Below, one piece after another: positions 23,784-31,801 of a stretch of 32,551 nucleotides of DNA. The translations under genes and the position numbers were made by a program. The stretch is from Thalassospiraceae bacterium (GTDB taxonomy: Bacteria; Pseudomonadota; Alphaproteobacteria; Rhodospirillales; Magnetovibrionaceae), in the NCBI GenBank assembly GCA_030638205.1, contig DAOWFB010000045.1, positions 1 through 32,551 on the forward strand. The letters run 5' to 3'. The notes under the pieces were generated by a model. That model had not been told where the DNA came from and did not search any database. It saw only the letters and a list, made by a program, of their open reading frames with translations. Within the stretch, counting starts at the first letter, position 1. Each line of letters starts with the position of its first letter.

Positions 23784-25772
23784 TTAGCGGTTTTCCTCGT
23801 TAAATCTAAACAGATAAAACCTGTCACCTGCATCACCCGGCAGGGTAACGGCTTCTAGCCATTTGGGCTGCCTGCCATCAACCATCATTCTGGTCAGGGT
23901 TTCACCCGGGGTGTTTAGATAAACCCTTTCTTCGATTGTATCTTTGCAAAATGCCAGATAGTCGATGCCGCGTTTGGATAATATTGAAAAAGCCTCACCC
24001 AAATTGGTGCTGGCAAGAACCTTAAAACTATCAAGAATGCCTTCTGTGTTTCGGTGGTGTGGTGTGCCGACAACATTTTGTCCGGTTCGATAAAGAACCT
24101 CGGGCCCTTCGTGTATGCGGGTCATAATATTTATCTTGCGACCATTTTGTTGGCTGATTTTTTTTAATTGAGGCGCGACATCTGACCATTTGCAATTTTT
24201 AGATGCATTGCTGTCGGCTGTTTCGTTGGTTAATAAACTAGTTAACGCAAGCGCACCAAGTGCGGGCGCGATAAATACTGAAGCAACGATTGGCACCCTG
24301 AATATGGGCGTTCCCGGCTCATCTTTTGTGGCTGGCCCTACGGTGGGGCCGCTCCTGAAATCAAAAAGCATTTGTGCCAGTGATGCCAACGGAACGGCCA
24401 AAATTATCCCTAAATATGCTGACCAGCGAACCTGGTAAATACTAAGCGGAACAAAAATAATAATTCCTAAAATAATAACCAACACCAAACTAGACGGCAC
24501 CGAATTAGCCGACACTGAATCAGAAAGAGATGCCTCTTTTTTATTGCGTATTTTTTTTAACCACCACGCCACCCATAAAAGCGGCGCAAGGTGCATGGTG
24601 GCCAATGAGACCGATGCCACATCGCCGTCAAACATTGGTCTTAGTTCTTCAATTTTATTTAGCCAGACTTCTTGGAGTCTAATATCCATCGCACCGGCAA
24701 AAGGACCTTTAAAAAAATTAGGAAATATTAAAAATAAAATAATTGCCGGAAGCGCAACCATTATGGTTCCGCCGATAAATCTATCGGTGTAAGTCGATGT
24801 GGTTTTTTTATTTTTCCATATGCGCCAAATTAATTCAGAAACCAAAGCCAGCATTAAAAAAAGTGTTATATGCGGAATGGAAATACGGTCATATTCTACC
24901 GCCTGAAACCACCCGGCAGGGGGGCGCTCAAGTGCGATTGCAGCAATGCTGGCCAAGGCCAACCCCCACAGAAACCAGCGCAATTTGCCCAGATATTCCA
25001 GCTTTCCCTTAATGAGCCAAAAAAAACCAATAACCCCTGCGCCAAAGGCAACGGTAACTAAGGCCTCGACGCTGGTCCAGACTGCCACAGCCGCAACACT
25101 ACCTGCAATGATCGGGTGCTTAATATTTTTGTCGCCATTATTATCGTCTTCGCCTTCATCATCTTCATAAAGCATTATGATGAGATATGAAAAAACAACC
25201 GCAAAAAGAAAAACCAATAACGAATGATGGTCGGGGCGGGCTGCATAGAAGTAATTTTTTGTTATCGGTGCTGCGACCACCAAAATTGCCATCGAGACTT
25301 GTCCACGGGTATCTAAAAATGACCGGGTTGCCCGAAACAATATTAATATCGAAAGCATTGCCAAAAATGGGCTTACGCTAACACCAGAATAATAAAGACC
25401 TCTTTCAATTCCGGTAATTGGCGCCAACAAAAGACCGCCTGCTACAATTATTATATCAAGCGGCCTAGTCCAATGGAGCGTCTGTCCATAAGGCCAGTTA
25501 GATGATGCAGAAAAATTTCCATACCATAAATCTGGCCATAAATCTGACCACGAATCCCGGCCAATATTTTCAGAAATTGCCCGTACCCATTCATTTACCC
25601 TGACCATGCGCATGTAGGTATCGGTGCCAAAATACCAATCGGCACCAACAACAAATTCATCGTTAAACGCATATACCGGAATAATTACAATTAATAATGC
25701 AAAAGCTATTCCCAAAAGCTTGAAAACAGCTGATTTTGCATCGCTGGTGCTGGCATGGTTATTATTTGGCAT
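23784..25772 (-). CDS. STT3/AglB-like GT-C membrane protein
   Basis: A 662-residue polytopic protein with at least ten membrane segments over residues about 17-530 and a soluble C-terminal domain. The first periplasmic loop has GTDTYMRMVRVNEW (49-62), with an Asp in the place of the GT-C catalytic acid. RPDHHSLL (179-186) carries an Asp-His-His like that of AglB/STT3 oligosaccharyltransferases. The WWDYG motif of true oligosaccharyltransferases is not seen; the C-terminal domain instead has HEGPEVLYRTGQNVVGTPHH. Probably a lipid-linked-sugar glycosyltransferase of unknown acceptor. Pilin or envelope glycosylation is a guess from its place beside the Tad locus. Confidence 0.7.
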   Translation of the reverse strand: MPNNNHASTSDAKSAVFKLLGIAFALLIVIIPVYAFNDEFVVGADWYFGTDTYMRMVRVNEWVRAISENIGRDSWSDLWPDLWYGNFSASSNWPYGQTLHWTRPLDIIIVAGGLLLAPITGIERGLYYSGVSVSPFLAMLSILILFRATRSFLDTRGQVSMAILVVAAPITKNYFYAARPDHHSLLVFLFAVVFSYLIIMLYEDDEGEDDNNGDKNIKHPIIAGSVAAVAVWTSVEALVTVAFGAGVIGFFWLIKGKLEYLGKLRWFLWGLALASIAAIALERPPAGWFQAVEYDRISIPHITLFLMLALVSELIWRIWKNKKTTSTYTDRFIGGTIMVALPAIILFLIFPNFFKGPFAGAMDIRLQEVWLNKIEELRPMFDGDVASVSLATMHLAPLLWVAWWLKKIRNKKEASLSDSVSANSVPSSLVLVIILGIIIFVPLSIYQVRWSAYLGIILAVPLASLAQMLFDFRSGPTVGPATKDEPGTPIFRVPIVASVFIAPALGALALTSLLTNETADSNASKNCKWSDVAPQLKKISQQNGRKINIMTRIHEGPEVLYRTGQNVVGTPHHRNTEGILDSFKVLASTNLGEAFSILSKRGIDYLAFCKDTIEERVYLNTPGETLTRMMVDGRQPKWLEAVTLPGDAGDRFYLFRFNEENR

Positions 25773-25783
25773 TTTACAAAGAT

Positions 25784-25801
25784 GGCTGAAAAGGCTGAAA
25801 A
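25784..25801. repeat. 9-bp tandem duplication upstream of the GT-C gene
   Basis: GGCTGAAAA occurs at 25784-25792 and 25793-25801, 11 bp before the GT-C start on its leader side. Confidence 0.7.
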
Positions 25802-25896
25802 ATACCAGCCCTCCTTAATCTTGTCGGGGGTATAAAAAAGACCTATAAGTCTAGATACAACAAGTTAGACAGTTGAGCAGTTGGGAGCAACGACCT

Positions 25897-26352
25897 TTGA
25901 AAAAGAACTATCTTGAGCTAACCAGAATAATAGAACGCATGCACAGACGCTTTCTTGACGTTCTTCGTGCCGAACTTGCGCGCATGGAAGTAAAAGACCT
26001 TAACGCTGTTCAGGCATTGCTGCTTAGCAATATAGGTGAAGAAGAAATAGTTATTCGAGATTTGGTTGAGCGTGGTTATTATCAAGGCTCTAACGTTTCT
26101 TATAATATCAAAAAGCTTACTGAATCAGGATATCTAGATCAGGCGCGCTCAGAGCACGATAAACGTTCCGTTCGTGTAAAGTTGACCGAAAAGGCTTTGG
26201 GCGTAGTTGCCCGAATAAGAGAGCTTGAAGAAAAAAATGCCGCAGCATTTGCCACCACTGGAATTTCCGAAGCAGATGTTGAAAGTGCCGCAGAATCACT
26301 GCGTAAGATCGAGCGTGTCTGGAGCGACTATATTCATTATGGTGGTGAGTAG
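25897..26352 (+). CDS. MarR-family regulator, LdtR-like
   Basis: A 151-residue winged-helix regulator starting at TTG 25897, which has GGGAG 9 nt upstream; a TTG eight codons earlier lacks a site. Landmarks: YLELTRIIERMHRRFLDVLRAEL (about 4-27), DLNAVQALLLSNIG (about 33-46), the recognition helix region YYQGSNVSYNIKKLTESGYL (about 60-79), and the wing DKRSVRVKLTEKG-like stretch. This matches my recollection of the alphaproteobacterial LdtR-type MarR subgroup, first described as a regulator of an L,D-transpeptidase. The subgroup call is from memory. Target genes cannot be read here; the divergent GT-C gene is 124 bp away. Confidence 0.82.
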   Translation: MKKNYLELTRIIERMHRRFLDVLRAELARMEVKDLNAVQALLLSNIGEEEIVIRDLVERGYYQGSNVSYNIKKLTESGYLDQARSEHDKRSVRVKLTEKALGVVARIRELEEKNAAAFATTGISEADVESAAESLRKIERVWSDYIHYGGE

Positions 26353-26605
26353 ACACAAAGGCCTACCCAAGATTTCTGCGCCTAGAGATTAGCCATAAAA
26401 TTATAAAATTGGCCGTAAAATCATCAAAAATAGCTGAAAATGATACAAATAAAGCCTTATTTTAAAGACTTTAGCTTGTTCACGACCATGACAGTTTCTA
26501 TTTAAGCATTAGCACACCAAATGTAGGCTGTGACTAGGGGGGCACCCGTAATCACCGCACCTTTTTCTTTGCCTGCCCACTTAAAGTAAAGCTAGGATGC
26601 TACAT
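26353..26605. other. intergenic region before the response-regulator pair
   Basis: 253 bp, AT-rich in its first half, with several imperfect TAAAAT repeats (26393-26440). The second half has a GGGGGG run at 26537-26542. TGTGA at 26528-26532 has no partner half-site. No hairpin with T-run and no gene seen. Confidence 0.3.
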
Positions 26606-26989
26606 ATGGAACTTTCAAAAATACTTTATGTTGAAGATGATCCTGATATTCAATCGATTGCCGTTATGGCACTGGAAACGATTGGTGGCCTAACGCTTGA
26701 GGTCTGCAGTTCCGGGGAAGATGCAATTGCAAAGGGCGATGAGTTTAAACCAGAGCTTATTTTACTAGATGTAATGATGCCGGAAATGGATGGCCCGACA
26801 ACTCTTGGGCGACTTCGCGAAATATCATCATTAAGTGATGTTCCTGCCGTATTTATGACCGCAAAGGTAACGCCAGAAGATGTGCAAAGTTACAAAGATA
26901 TGGGCGTGGTTGATGTTATACCAAAACCGTTTGATCCCATGACATTGGCCGATCAGGTAAAAGAAATATGGAATAAAAGCCATGGCTGA
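26606..26989 (+). CDS. single-domain response regulator
   Basis: A 127-residue stand-alone receiver. The acidic pocket is Glu10-Asp11-Asp12, the phospho-acceptor is Asp55 (LLDVMMPEMDG), the switch Thr is Thr85 (FMTAK), and the conserved Lys is Lys107 (IPKPFDP). ATG 26606 has AGGA 8 nt upstream; the ATG at 26597 lies within that ribosome-binding site, so it is not the start. The gene overlaps the next by 8 nt, suggesting coupling. With no output domain it probably passes or drains phosphate, with the Hpt domain of its neighbour as the obvious partner. Confidence 0.9.
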   Translation: MELSKILYVEDDPDIQSIAVMALETIGGLTLEVCSSGEDAIAKGDEFKPELILLDVMMPEMDGPTTLGRLREISSLSDVPAVFMTAKVTPEDVQSYKDMGVVDVIPKPFDPMTLADQVKEIWNKSHG

Positions 26990-28637
26990 CAATGATAAAA
27001 CAGTTGAGGAAAAAATGGCCGCCCTAAGGGATAACTATGCCCGGCAGATGACCTCAAAGATTGATGAAATTTCATCTCATGTTTTATTAATAGCACCGCA
27101 TGGCAAAGGCACAAACGATGCTATTGCTGCGGTGCGTGCGCTTACACACAAGCTTGCCGGGTCAGGTGCAACCTTTGGTTTTAAGGAAGTTTCTATTGTT
27201 GCCCGTGAAATGGAAGATGCCTGCAGCAAGGTTATTGAAGGCAATGATGACGCTAGCGGCTTGGCAGACTTTCTTGATAAAAGCCTGGATGCTTTAAAAG
27301 AAGCTAGCGATCACCCCGATGTTCGCAAGGAAAATTCAGACGAAAAAAAACAAGATTCCAAAGGTAGTGGAACCATAGACGATAGGGTGATCCGCAACAT
27401 TCTTGTTCTTGAAGGTGATAAAAAAACAAGATCACAAATAGTTCGTGAATTGAAACATTTTGGTTTTGTCGCTAGCGGTACTTCTCATCCCAAAAATATT
27501 GCAAAGGCAATAAAAAAACAAAAACCAGATGCGCTTGTTTGCGACATTGTTTTTGATGGTGACGATAACGCGGCATTAGGCATAATTTCCGAACTTCATC
27601 AATCGGGCGGATTGGATTGCCCAATAATCGTTCATACAGAAATTGATGATATGCCCCATCGTCTTGCTGCGGTGCGTGCCGGGGCCCATAATTATATGGT
27701 GAAGCCCGTGGATATGGCAGACATGATAGATGTGCTTGATGCGGTAACTGCCGATGGTGAAGATGATCCGTTTAGGGTTCTGATTATTGATGATGATGAA
27801 AGTCTTTCCCGCCACACGGAATTAGTTCTTCAGGGTGCCGGAATGATGACCAGTGTTTTAAATAATCCGATGACGGTCATCGAGGTCTTAAATGATTTTG
27901 TTCCAGAACTTATTTTGCTTGACCTTTATATGCCTGATTGTGAGGGCCATGAGGTTGCAGCAATTATTCGCCAACAAGAAGCATTTGACGCCATACCAAT
28001 AGTTTTTCTTTCTGGTGAGCGGGATGTTGAAAAGCAACTCTCAGCCATGGAGTTGGGCGGAGATGATTTTTTAACCAAACCTATACGGCCTAAACATCTT
28101 ATTTCTGCCGTAAGAATACGCGCTTCGCGTTTTCGCGAGCTGCGTTCAATGATGGTGAAAGACAGCATGACTGGGTTGTACAATCACACCACAACCAAGC
28201 AATTAATGACAAACGAAATAGAACGGGCCAAACGGTTAAATCAGTCAATTGCCATGGCATCGCTGGACATTGACCATTTCAAAAACGTGAATGACACCTA
28301 CGGTCACGCAGTAGGCGACAAGGTTATTAAATCATTGGCTAGATTGCTGCGCCAACGCTTAAGGGGCGCCGATATCATTGGTCGAATGGGCGGCGAAGAA
28401 TTTGCCGCATTGCTTACCGGGGCCACAATCGAAGAAGCGGAAGAAATATTTAATCAAATAAGGCAGGCGTTTTCAGAAATTGTTTTTAATTCAGATATTA
28501 AAGATTTTTCCGTTACCTTTAGCTGTGGCATAGCTGAATTTCCAACCCATGACAGCGTTTCGTCGCTTTCTGATGCTTCTGATAAGGCGCTCTATACGGC
28601 CAAGAATGGTGGGCGTAATAAGGTGGTTCTGGCCTAG
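26982..28637 (+). CDS. Hpt-REC-REC-GGDEF diguanylate cyclase (PleD-like)
   Basis: A 551-residue multidomain protein. Order: an Hpt domain (about 20-110, phospho-His56 in THKLAGSGATFGF), a receiver (about 138-255, Asp188 and Lys241 kept, acidic pocket altered to Glu144-Gly-Asp146), a full receiver (about 265-380, Asp270-272, Asp314, Lys366), and a GGDEF domain (about 390-551). The catalytic motif is GGEEF (470-474). The product-inhibition I-site RxxD is Arg461-Asp464, exactly five residues before it. It should make c-di-GMP from GTP under phosphorelay control and be feedback-inhibited. PleD of Caulobacter has REC-REC-GGDEF; the N-terminal Hpt is the unusual part. Confidence 0.92.
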   Translation: MADNDKTVEEKMAALRDNYARQMTSKIDEISSHVLLIAPHGKGTNDAIAAVRALTHKLAGSGATFGFKEVSIVAREMEDACSKVIEGNDDASGLADFLDKSLDALKEASDHPDVRKENSDEKKQDSKGSGTIDDRVIRNILVLEGDKKTRSQIVRELKHFGFVASGTSHPKNIAKAIKKQKPDALVCDIVFDGDDNAALGIISELHQSGGLDCPIIVHTEIDDMPHRLAAVRAGAHNYMVKPVDMADMIDVLDAVTADGEDDPFRVLIIDDDESLSRHTELVLQGAGMMTSVLNNPMTVIEVLNDFVPELILLDLYMPDCEGHEVAAIIRQQEAFDAIPIVFLSGERDVEKQLSAMELGGDDFLTKPIRPKHLISAVRIRASRFRELRSMMVKDSMTGLYNHTTTKQLMTNEIERAKRLNQSIAMASLDIDHFKNVNDTYGHAVGDKVIKSLARLLRQRLRGADIIGRMGGEEFAALLTGATIEEAEEIFNQIRQAFSEIVFNSDIKDFSVTFSCGIAEFPTHDSVSSLSDASDKALYTAKNGGRNKVVLA

Positions 28638-28638
28638 A

Positions 28639-28670
28639 CCTAGTCCCGGCCCCAGTCCCGACCCTAGTCC
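28639..28670. repeat. 12-bp tandem repeat at the GGDEF/HAD convergent junction
   Basis: CCTAGTCCCGGC (28639-28650), CCCAGTCCCGAC (28651-28662) and partial CCTAGTCC (28663-28670) are imperfect head-to-tail copies. The last copy holds the TAG stop of the HAD gene on the minus strand (28664-28666), and the array starts 2 bp after the GGDEF gene stop. Confidence 0.85.
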
Positions 28671-29344
28671 AAAAGCGGAATAATTCCACGGGCAGATGCC
28701 AGATCGTCGGCTAGTTTTACCTCGAAATTATTATCGGAAATACCTAGCGCACCGACCCGCTCACCTGCGTTTGATCCGTGGCCGCTCAACACATGAACGC
28801 CACCTTTAAGCCCTGCATTTTTTCCAGCTTCTATGTCTTTGGCGCGGTCGCCAACAATCCATGATCGGGACAAATCAACCCCCATTAATTCAGCAGCCAG
28901 ATAAAGCATACCGGGGTTTGGCTTGCGTGCGGGGTGTGAAGGGTGGCCGCCATATGGTGGTTTTCCTTTTTCATGAAAGGGGCAGGCAAAAACCCCATCG
29001 ATTACACCGCCAGCGGATTTAATATCGCCTAATAAGCGCGTTTGTACATTTACAAATTCATCCCAACCAAAATATCCATACGCAATGCCAGCTTGATTGG
29101 TCACTAATATAACGGGCACATCTTTTTGGTTTGCTAATTTTACAACCTCACCGACGCTGGGCATTAACTGAACATCTTCAACTTTGTGCAGGTAATTGGC
29201 CTCAACACAAACAACCCCGTCGCGATCAAGAAAAAGCGCAGGCTTGCCCTCGGTCATGTTTTTCGATGATATTGCTTGCGTCCAAACACCGCCCTGAAGA
29301 ACCGCACCGTGTGGGAATGTTTTTGGTTGGGGAAAATCGTTCAT
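28664..29344 (-). CDS. HAD-IIIA phosphatase, GmhB/HisB-N-like
   Basis: A 226-residue HAD hydrolase. Motif I is LFLDRDGVV (Asp40 nucleophile, Asp42), motif II VTNQAGIA (Thr82), motif III Lys141 in RKPNPGM, motif IV GDRAKDIEAG (Asp166, Asp170). This set is typical of D-glycero-D-manno-heptose-1,7-bisphosphate 7-phosphatase (GmhB) and its relatives. In GmhB a CxH...CxC zinc loop is expected; here the loop has Cys121, His124, His134 and His137 and no CxC. The sugar substrate is therefore uncertain. The first 30 residues precede the family core. It lies 16 bp downstream of the SDR-like gene on the same strand. Confidence 0.8.
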   Translation of the reverse strand: MNDFPQPKTFPHGAVLQGGVWTQAISSKNMTEGKPALFLDRDGVVCVEANYLHKVEDVQLMPSVGEVVKLANQKDVPVILVTNQAGIAYGYFGWDEFVNVQTRLLGDIKSAGGVIDGVFACPFHEKGKPPYGGHPSHPARKPNPGMLYLAAELMGVDLSRSWIVGDRAKDIEAGKNAGLKGGVHVLSGHGSNAGERVGALGISDNNFEVKLADDLASARGIIPLLD

Positions 29345-29360
29345 CGGATATCAATCTTTT

Positions 29361-30041
29361 TTATTCAGCATTAATGGCATCGGGCGAAAGCAATGTACCA
29401 GATTTAAACCGTTCCGGCTCGCAAGCAATACGCGATATGGCGGCGGCCACACTTGCGCCGTCACCACTGCGCCCGGTAACAAGGCCAAGTATGCGCGGTG
29501 CGTTTTCTTCTTTGCCCAATGCCTCAATCAATGACATCAGCGCGCCGCCGCCGGCACTGGCGCAAGCATCATCAATGTCCGATGCGCCGGGCGCATCAAC
29601 AACCACAATAATCAGTGCATTTTCAGTCCAATCCATGCTTGACCACATTTCCCTGAGCATGTTTATCGGCGCAAAAACAGCCGCCTCCCACGCTTTGCGC
29701 CATATATCATCACGAATGGAATCGATACGTCCCGCAGGAATGTTTCCGGTGCAATTGACAAATATGTTTGCATCACTACATGAAAGCGCCAATGCTTCTG
29801 CCTCTACCGCATTAGCAGTGTTTGCAATATGGGTTTCAACCTCCACTGCGAATTCCTGTCTTATCTCGGTTGCTGCACGCTCAAGCGCGACTGCGCCAAT
29901 ACCACTTAAACAAAGGTCTGCTCCGGTTTGTGCCAAGGCGCGCGCGGCGGCAAGACCAACCCCGCCAGCCGCACCAGTTATAAGGGCATTTTTTCCACTT
30001 AGTGGGCCGCCTGATGTGGCGTTAAGTGTTTCATTATTCAT
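29361..30041 (-). CDS. degenerate short-chain dehydrogenase-like protein
   Basis: From ATG 30041 the product is 226 residues. A longer frame to 30170 runs inside nadB and carries no family sequence. The nucleotide-binding TGAAGGVG (22-29) and a VNCTGNIP (95-102, in place of NNAG) show an SDR Rossmann fold. The product contains no tyrosine, so the YxxxK catalytic pair is absent; the aligned region reads ACASAGGGAL (159-168). It is thus probably a non-catalytic or altered SDR. The start overlaps the nadB stop by 8 nt, suggesting coupled translation in a nadB-SDR-HAD cluster. Confidence 0.75.
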   Translation of the reverse strand: MNNETLNATSGGPLSGKNALITGAAGGVGLAAARALAQTGADLCLSGIGAVALERAATEIRQEFAVEVETHIANTANAVEAEALALSCSDANIFVNCTGNIPAGRIDSIRDDIWRKAWEAAVFAPINMLREMWSSMDWTENALIIVVVDAPGASDIDDACASAGGGALMSLIEALGKEENAPRILGLVTGRSGDGASVAAAISRIACEPERFKSGTLLSPDAINAE

Positions 30042-31647
30042 TGCATTTGTCCGGGCAATTATCAGGGGTAAGTATGGTTGGGCCAAGTTTTGTTTCATGC
30101 TTGTTTTTTGGGTGATCGCGGGTGTAATGCAGGCCACGGCTCTCTTTTCGTATTTGGGCCGAGCGAACAATAAGGTCGGCGCAAACGGTCATGTTTCTTA
30201 ACTCCAACAAATCGCCGGTTACCCGAAAATTTCCATAATAATCATGGGCCTCTGATTGCAGCATATCAATACGGGTTTTGGCGCGTTCTAATCTTTTGTC
30301 GGTTCTAACAATTCCAACATAATCCCACATGAAATTTCTTAATTCGTCCCAGTTATGGGAAATTACAATTTCTTCGTCTGAATCTGTTACCCGGCTTTCA
30401 TCCCACGGTGGGGGCAGGGACACTTTTTTTGCATTGCCAAGATTGGTGTTTATGTCGTTTGCAGCCGCACTTGAATAAACAAGACATTCCAAAAGCGAGT
30501 TTGATGCCATGCGGTTAGCTCCATGCAGCCCGGTATAGGTAACCTCGCCAATTGCATAAAGGCCGTCAATATCTGTACGGCCATTATTATCCACCACAAT
30601 TCCGCCGCAGGTGTAATGAGCTGCCGGCACAACGGGTAGGGGTTCTTTGGTCATATCAAAACCAAAGCCAAGACATTTTGCGTAAATGGTCGGGAAATGC
30701 TCTTGAATGAAATCAGCACCTTTATGGCTTATGTCTATATAGACGCAATCATGACCATGACGTTTCATTTCATAATCTATTGCTCTGGCCACAATATCGC
30801 GGGGTGCTAGTTCTTCGCGTTCATCGAATTTGTGCATGAAGCGTTCCCCATTGGGTAACGTCAGCACACCACCTTCGCCACGTACGGCTTCGGAAACAAG
30901 AAACGATTTTGCCTTGGGGTGGTAAAGGCAGGTTGGGTGAAACTGGGTGAACTCCATATTACCAACCCGGCATCCGGCACGCCAGGCCATGGCAATGCCA
31001 TCACCAGTGGCAACATCGGGGTTTGATGTATAAAGGTAAACTTTACTTACCCCACCAGTTGCCAGCACCACAAATGGTGCAGCAAATGAAACTACTTTAT
31101 CAATATCGGTGTTTAACGCATATAGGCCGGTAACGTTCTTTGTTCCGGTTTCTTTATTTTTTTTACAATAAAGATCAACCGCATTGTGATTTTCAAAAAT
31201 TGTAATATTGGGGTTGGCACGAACGCGATCTTCTAGTGTTAGCTCAATCGCCTTGCCGGTGGCATCTGCTGCATGGACGACCCGGCGGTGGCTGTGGCCA
31301 CCTTCGCGGGTAAGGTGTAATTCATCGCCTTCGCGGGTGAATTCAACCCCGTACCCAGTTAATTTTTCAATTGCCGCACGTCCATTTTCAACTACAAAGC
31401 GCACCACATCTTCGTCGCAAAGTCCGGCTCCGGCATTAATGGTGTCTGCAATGTGTGATTGGACGCTATCGTGTTCGTCCAATACGGCGGCAATTCCGCC
31501 TTGGGCATAATAGGTATTGCTTTCATGCAAACTGCTTTTGGTAATTACCGCAACGCGGGCAAAGTCGGCCATTTCCAAAGCGAGATTAAGCCCGGAAGCA
31601 CCGCTGCCAATTACCAGCACGTCAAAAATGTTATCTGCATTGTTCAT
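30034..31647 (-). CDS. nadB: L-aspartate oxidase
   Basis: A 537-residue FAD enzyme that oxidises L-aspartate to iminoaspartate in de novo NAD synthesis. The dinucleotide-binding VIGSGASGL is at 12-20. Other landmarks: YYAQGGIAAVL, LTREGGHSHRRVVHAADATG, EFTQFHPT, PAAHYTCGGI, and GLHGANRMASNSLLEC. These are the full NadB/SdhA-like set. ATG 31647 places the FAD motif at the normal distance; an in-frame GTG at 31683 adds 12 residues but its ribosome-binding site abuts the start codon. No nadA or nadC is in the window. Confidence 0.95.
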   Translation of the reverse strand: MNNADNIFDVLVIGSGASGLNLALEMADFARVAVITKSSLHESNTYYAQGGIAAVLDEHDSVQSHIADTINAGAGLCDEDVVRFVVENGRAAIEKLTGYGVEFTREGDELHLTREGGHSHRRVVHAADATGKAIELTLEDRVRANPNITIFENHNAVDLYCKKNKETGTKNVTGLYALNTDIDKVVSFAAPFVVLATGGVSKVYLYTSNPDVATGDGIAMAWRAGCRVGNMEFTQFHPTCLYHPKAKSFLVSEAVRGEGGVLTLPNGERFMHKFDEREELAPRDIVARAIDYEMKRHGHDCVYIDISHKGADFIQEHFPTIYAKCLGFGFDMTKEPLPVVPAAHYTCGGIVVDNNGRTDIDGLYAIGEVTYTGLHGANRMASNSLLECLVYSSAAANDINTNLGNAKKVSLPPPWDESRVTDSDEEIVISHNWDELRNFMWDYVGIVRTDKRLERAKTRIDMLQSEAHDYYGNFRVTGDLLELRNMTVCADLIVRSAQIRKESRGLHYTRDHPKNKHETKLGPTILTPDNCPDKCNE

Positions 31648-31801
31648 ATGGTGGTTATAGGGGCTTATTACCCACGGTTCCACCTTTCTACTTTGTGCTG
31701 ATAATCCATACGGTTAGGATAAATAACAAGTAATGGTGGAATTATTTTATAATACATAATAACAATGGTATATTGGCTATTCGACTGAAGGGGGGCTGCG
31801 G

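Noticed and set aside
29131..30201. 356-codon plus-strand frame opposite the HAD, SDR-like and nadB genes
   Set aside because: It crosses three recognised minus-strand genes and shows no recognisable domain.
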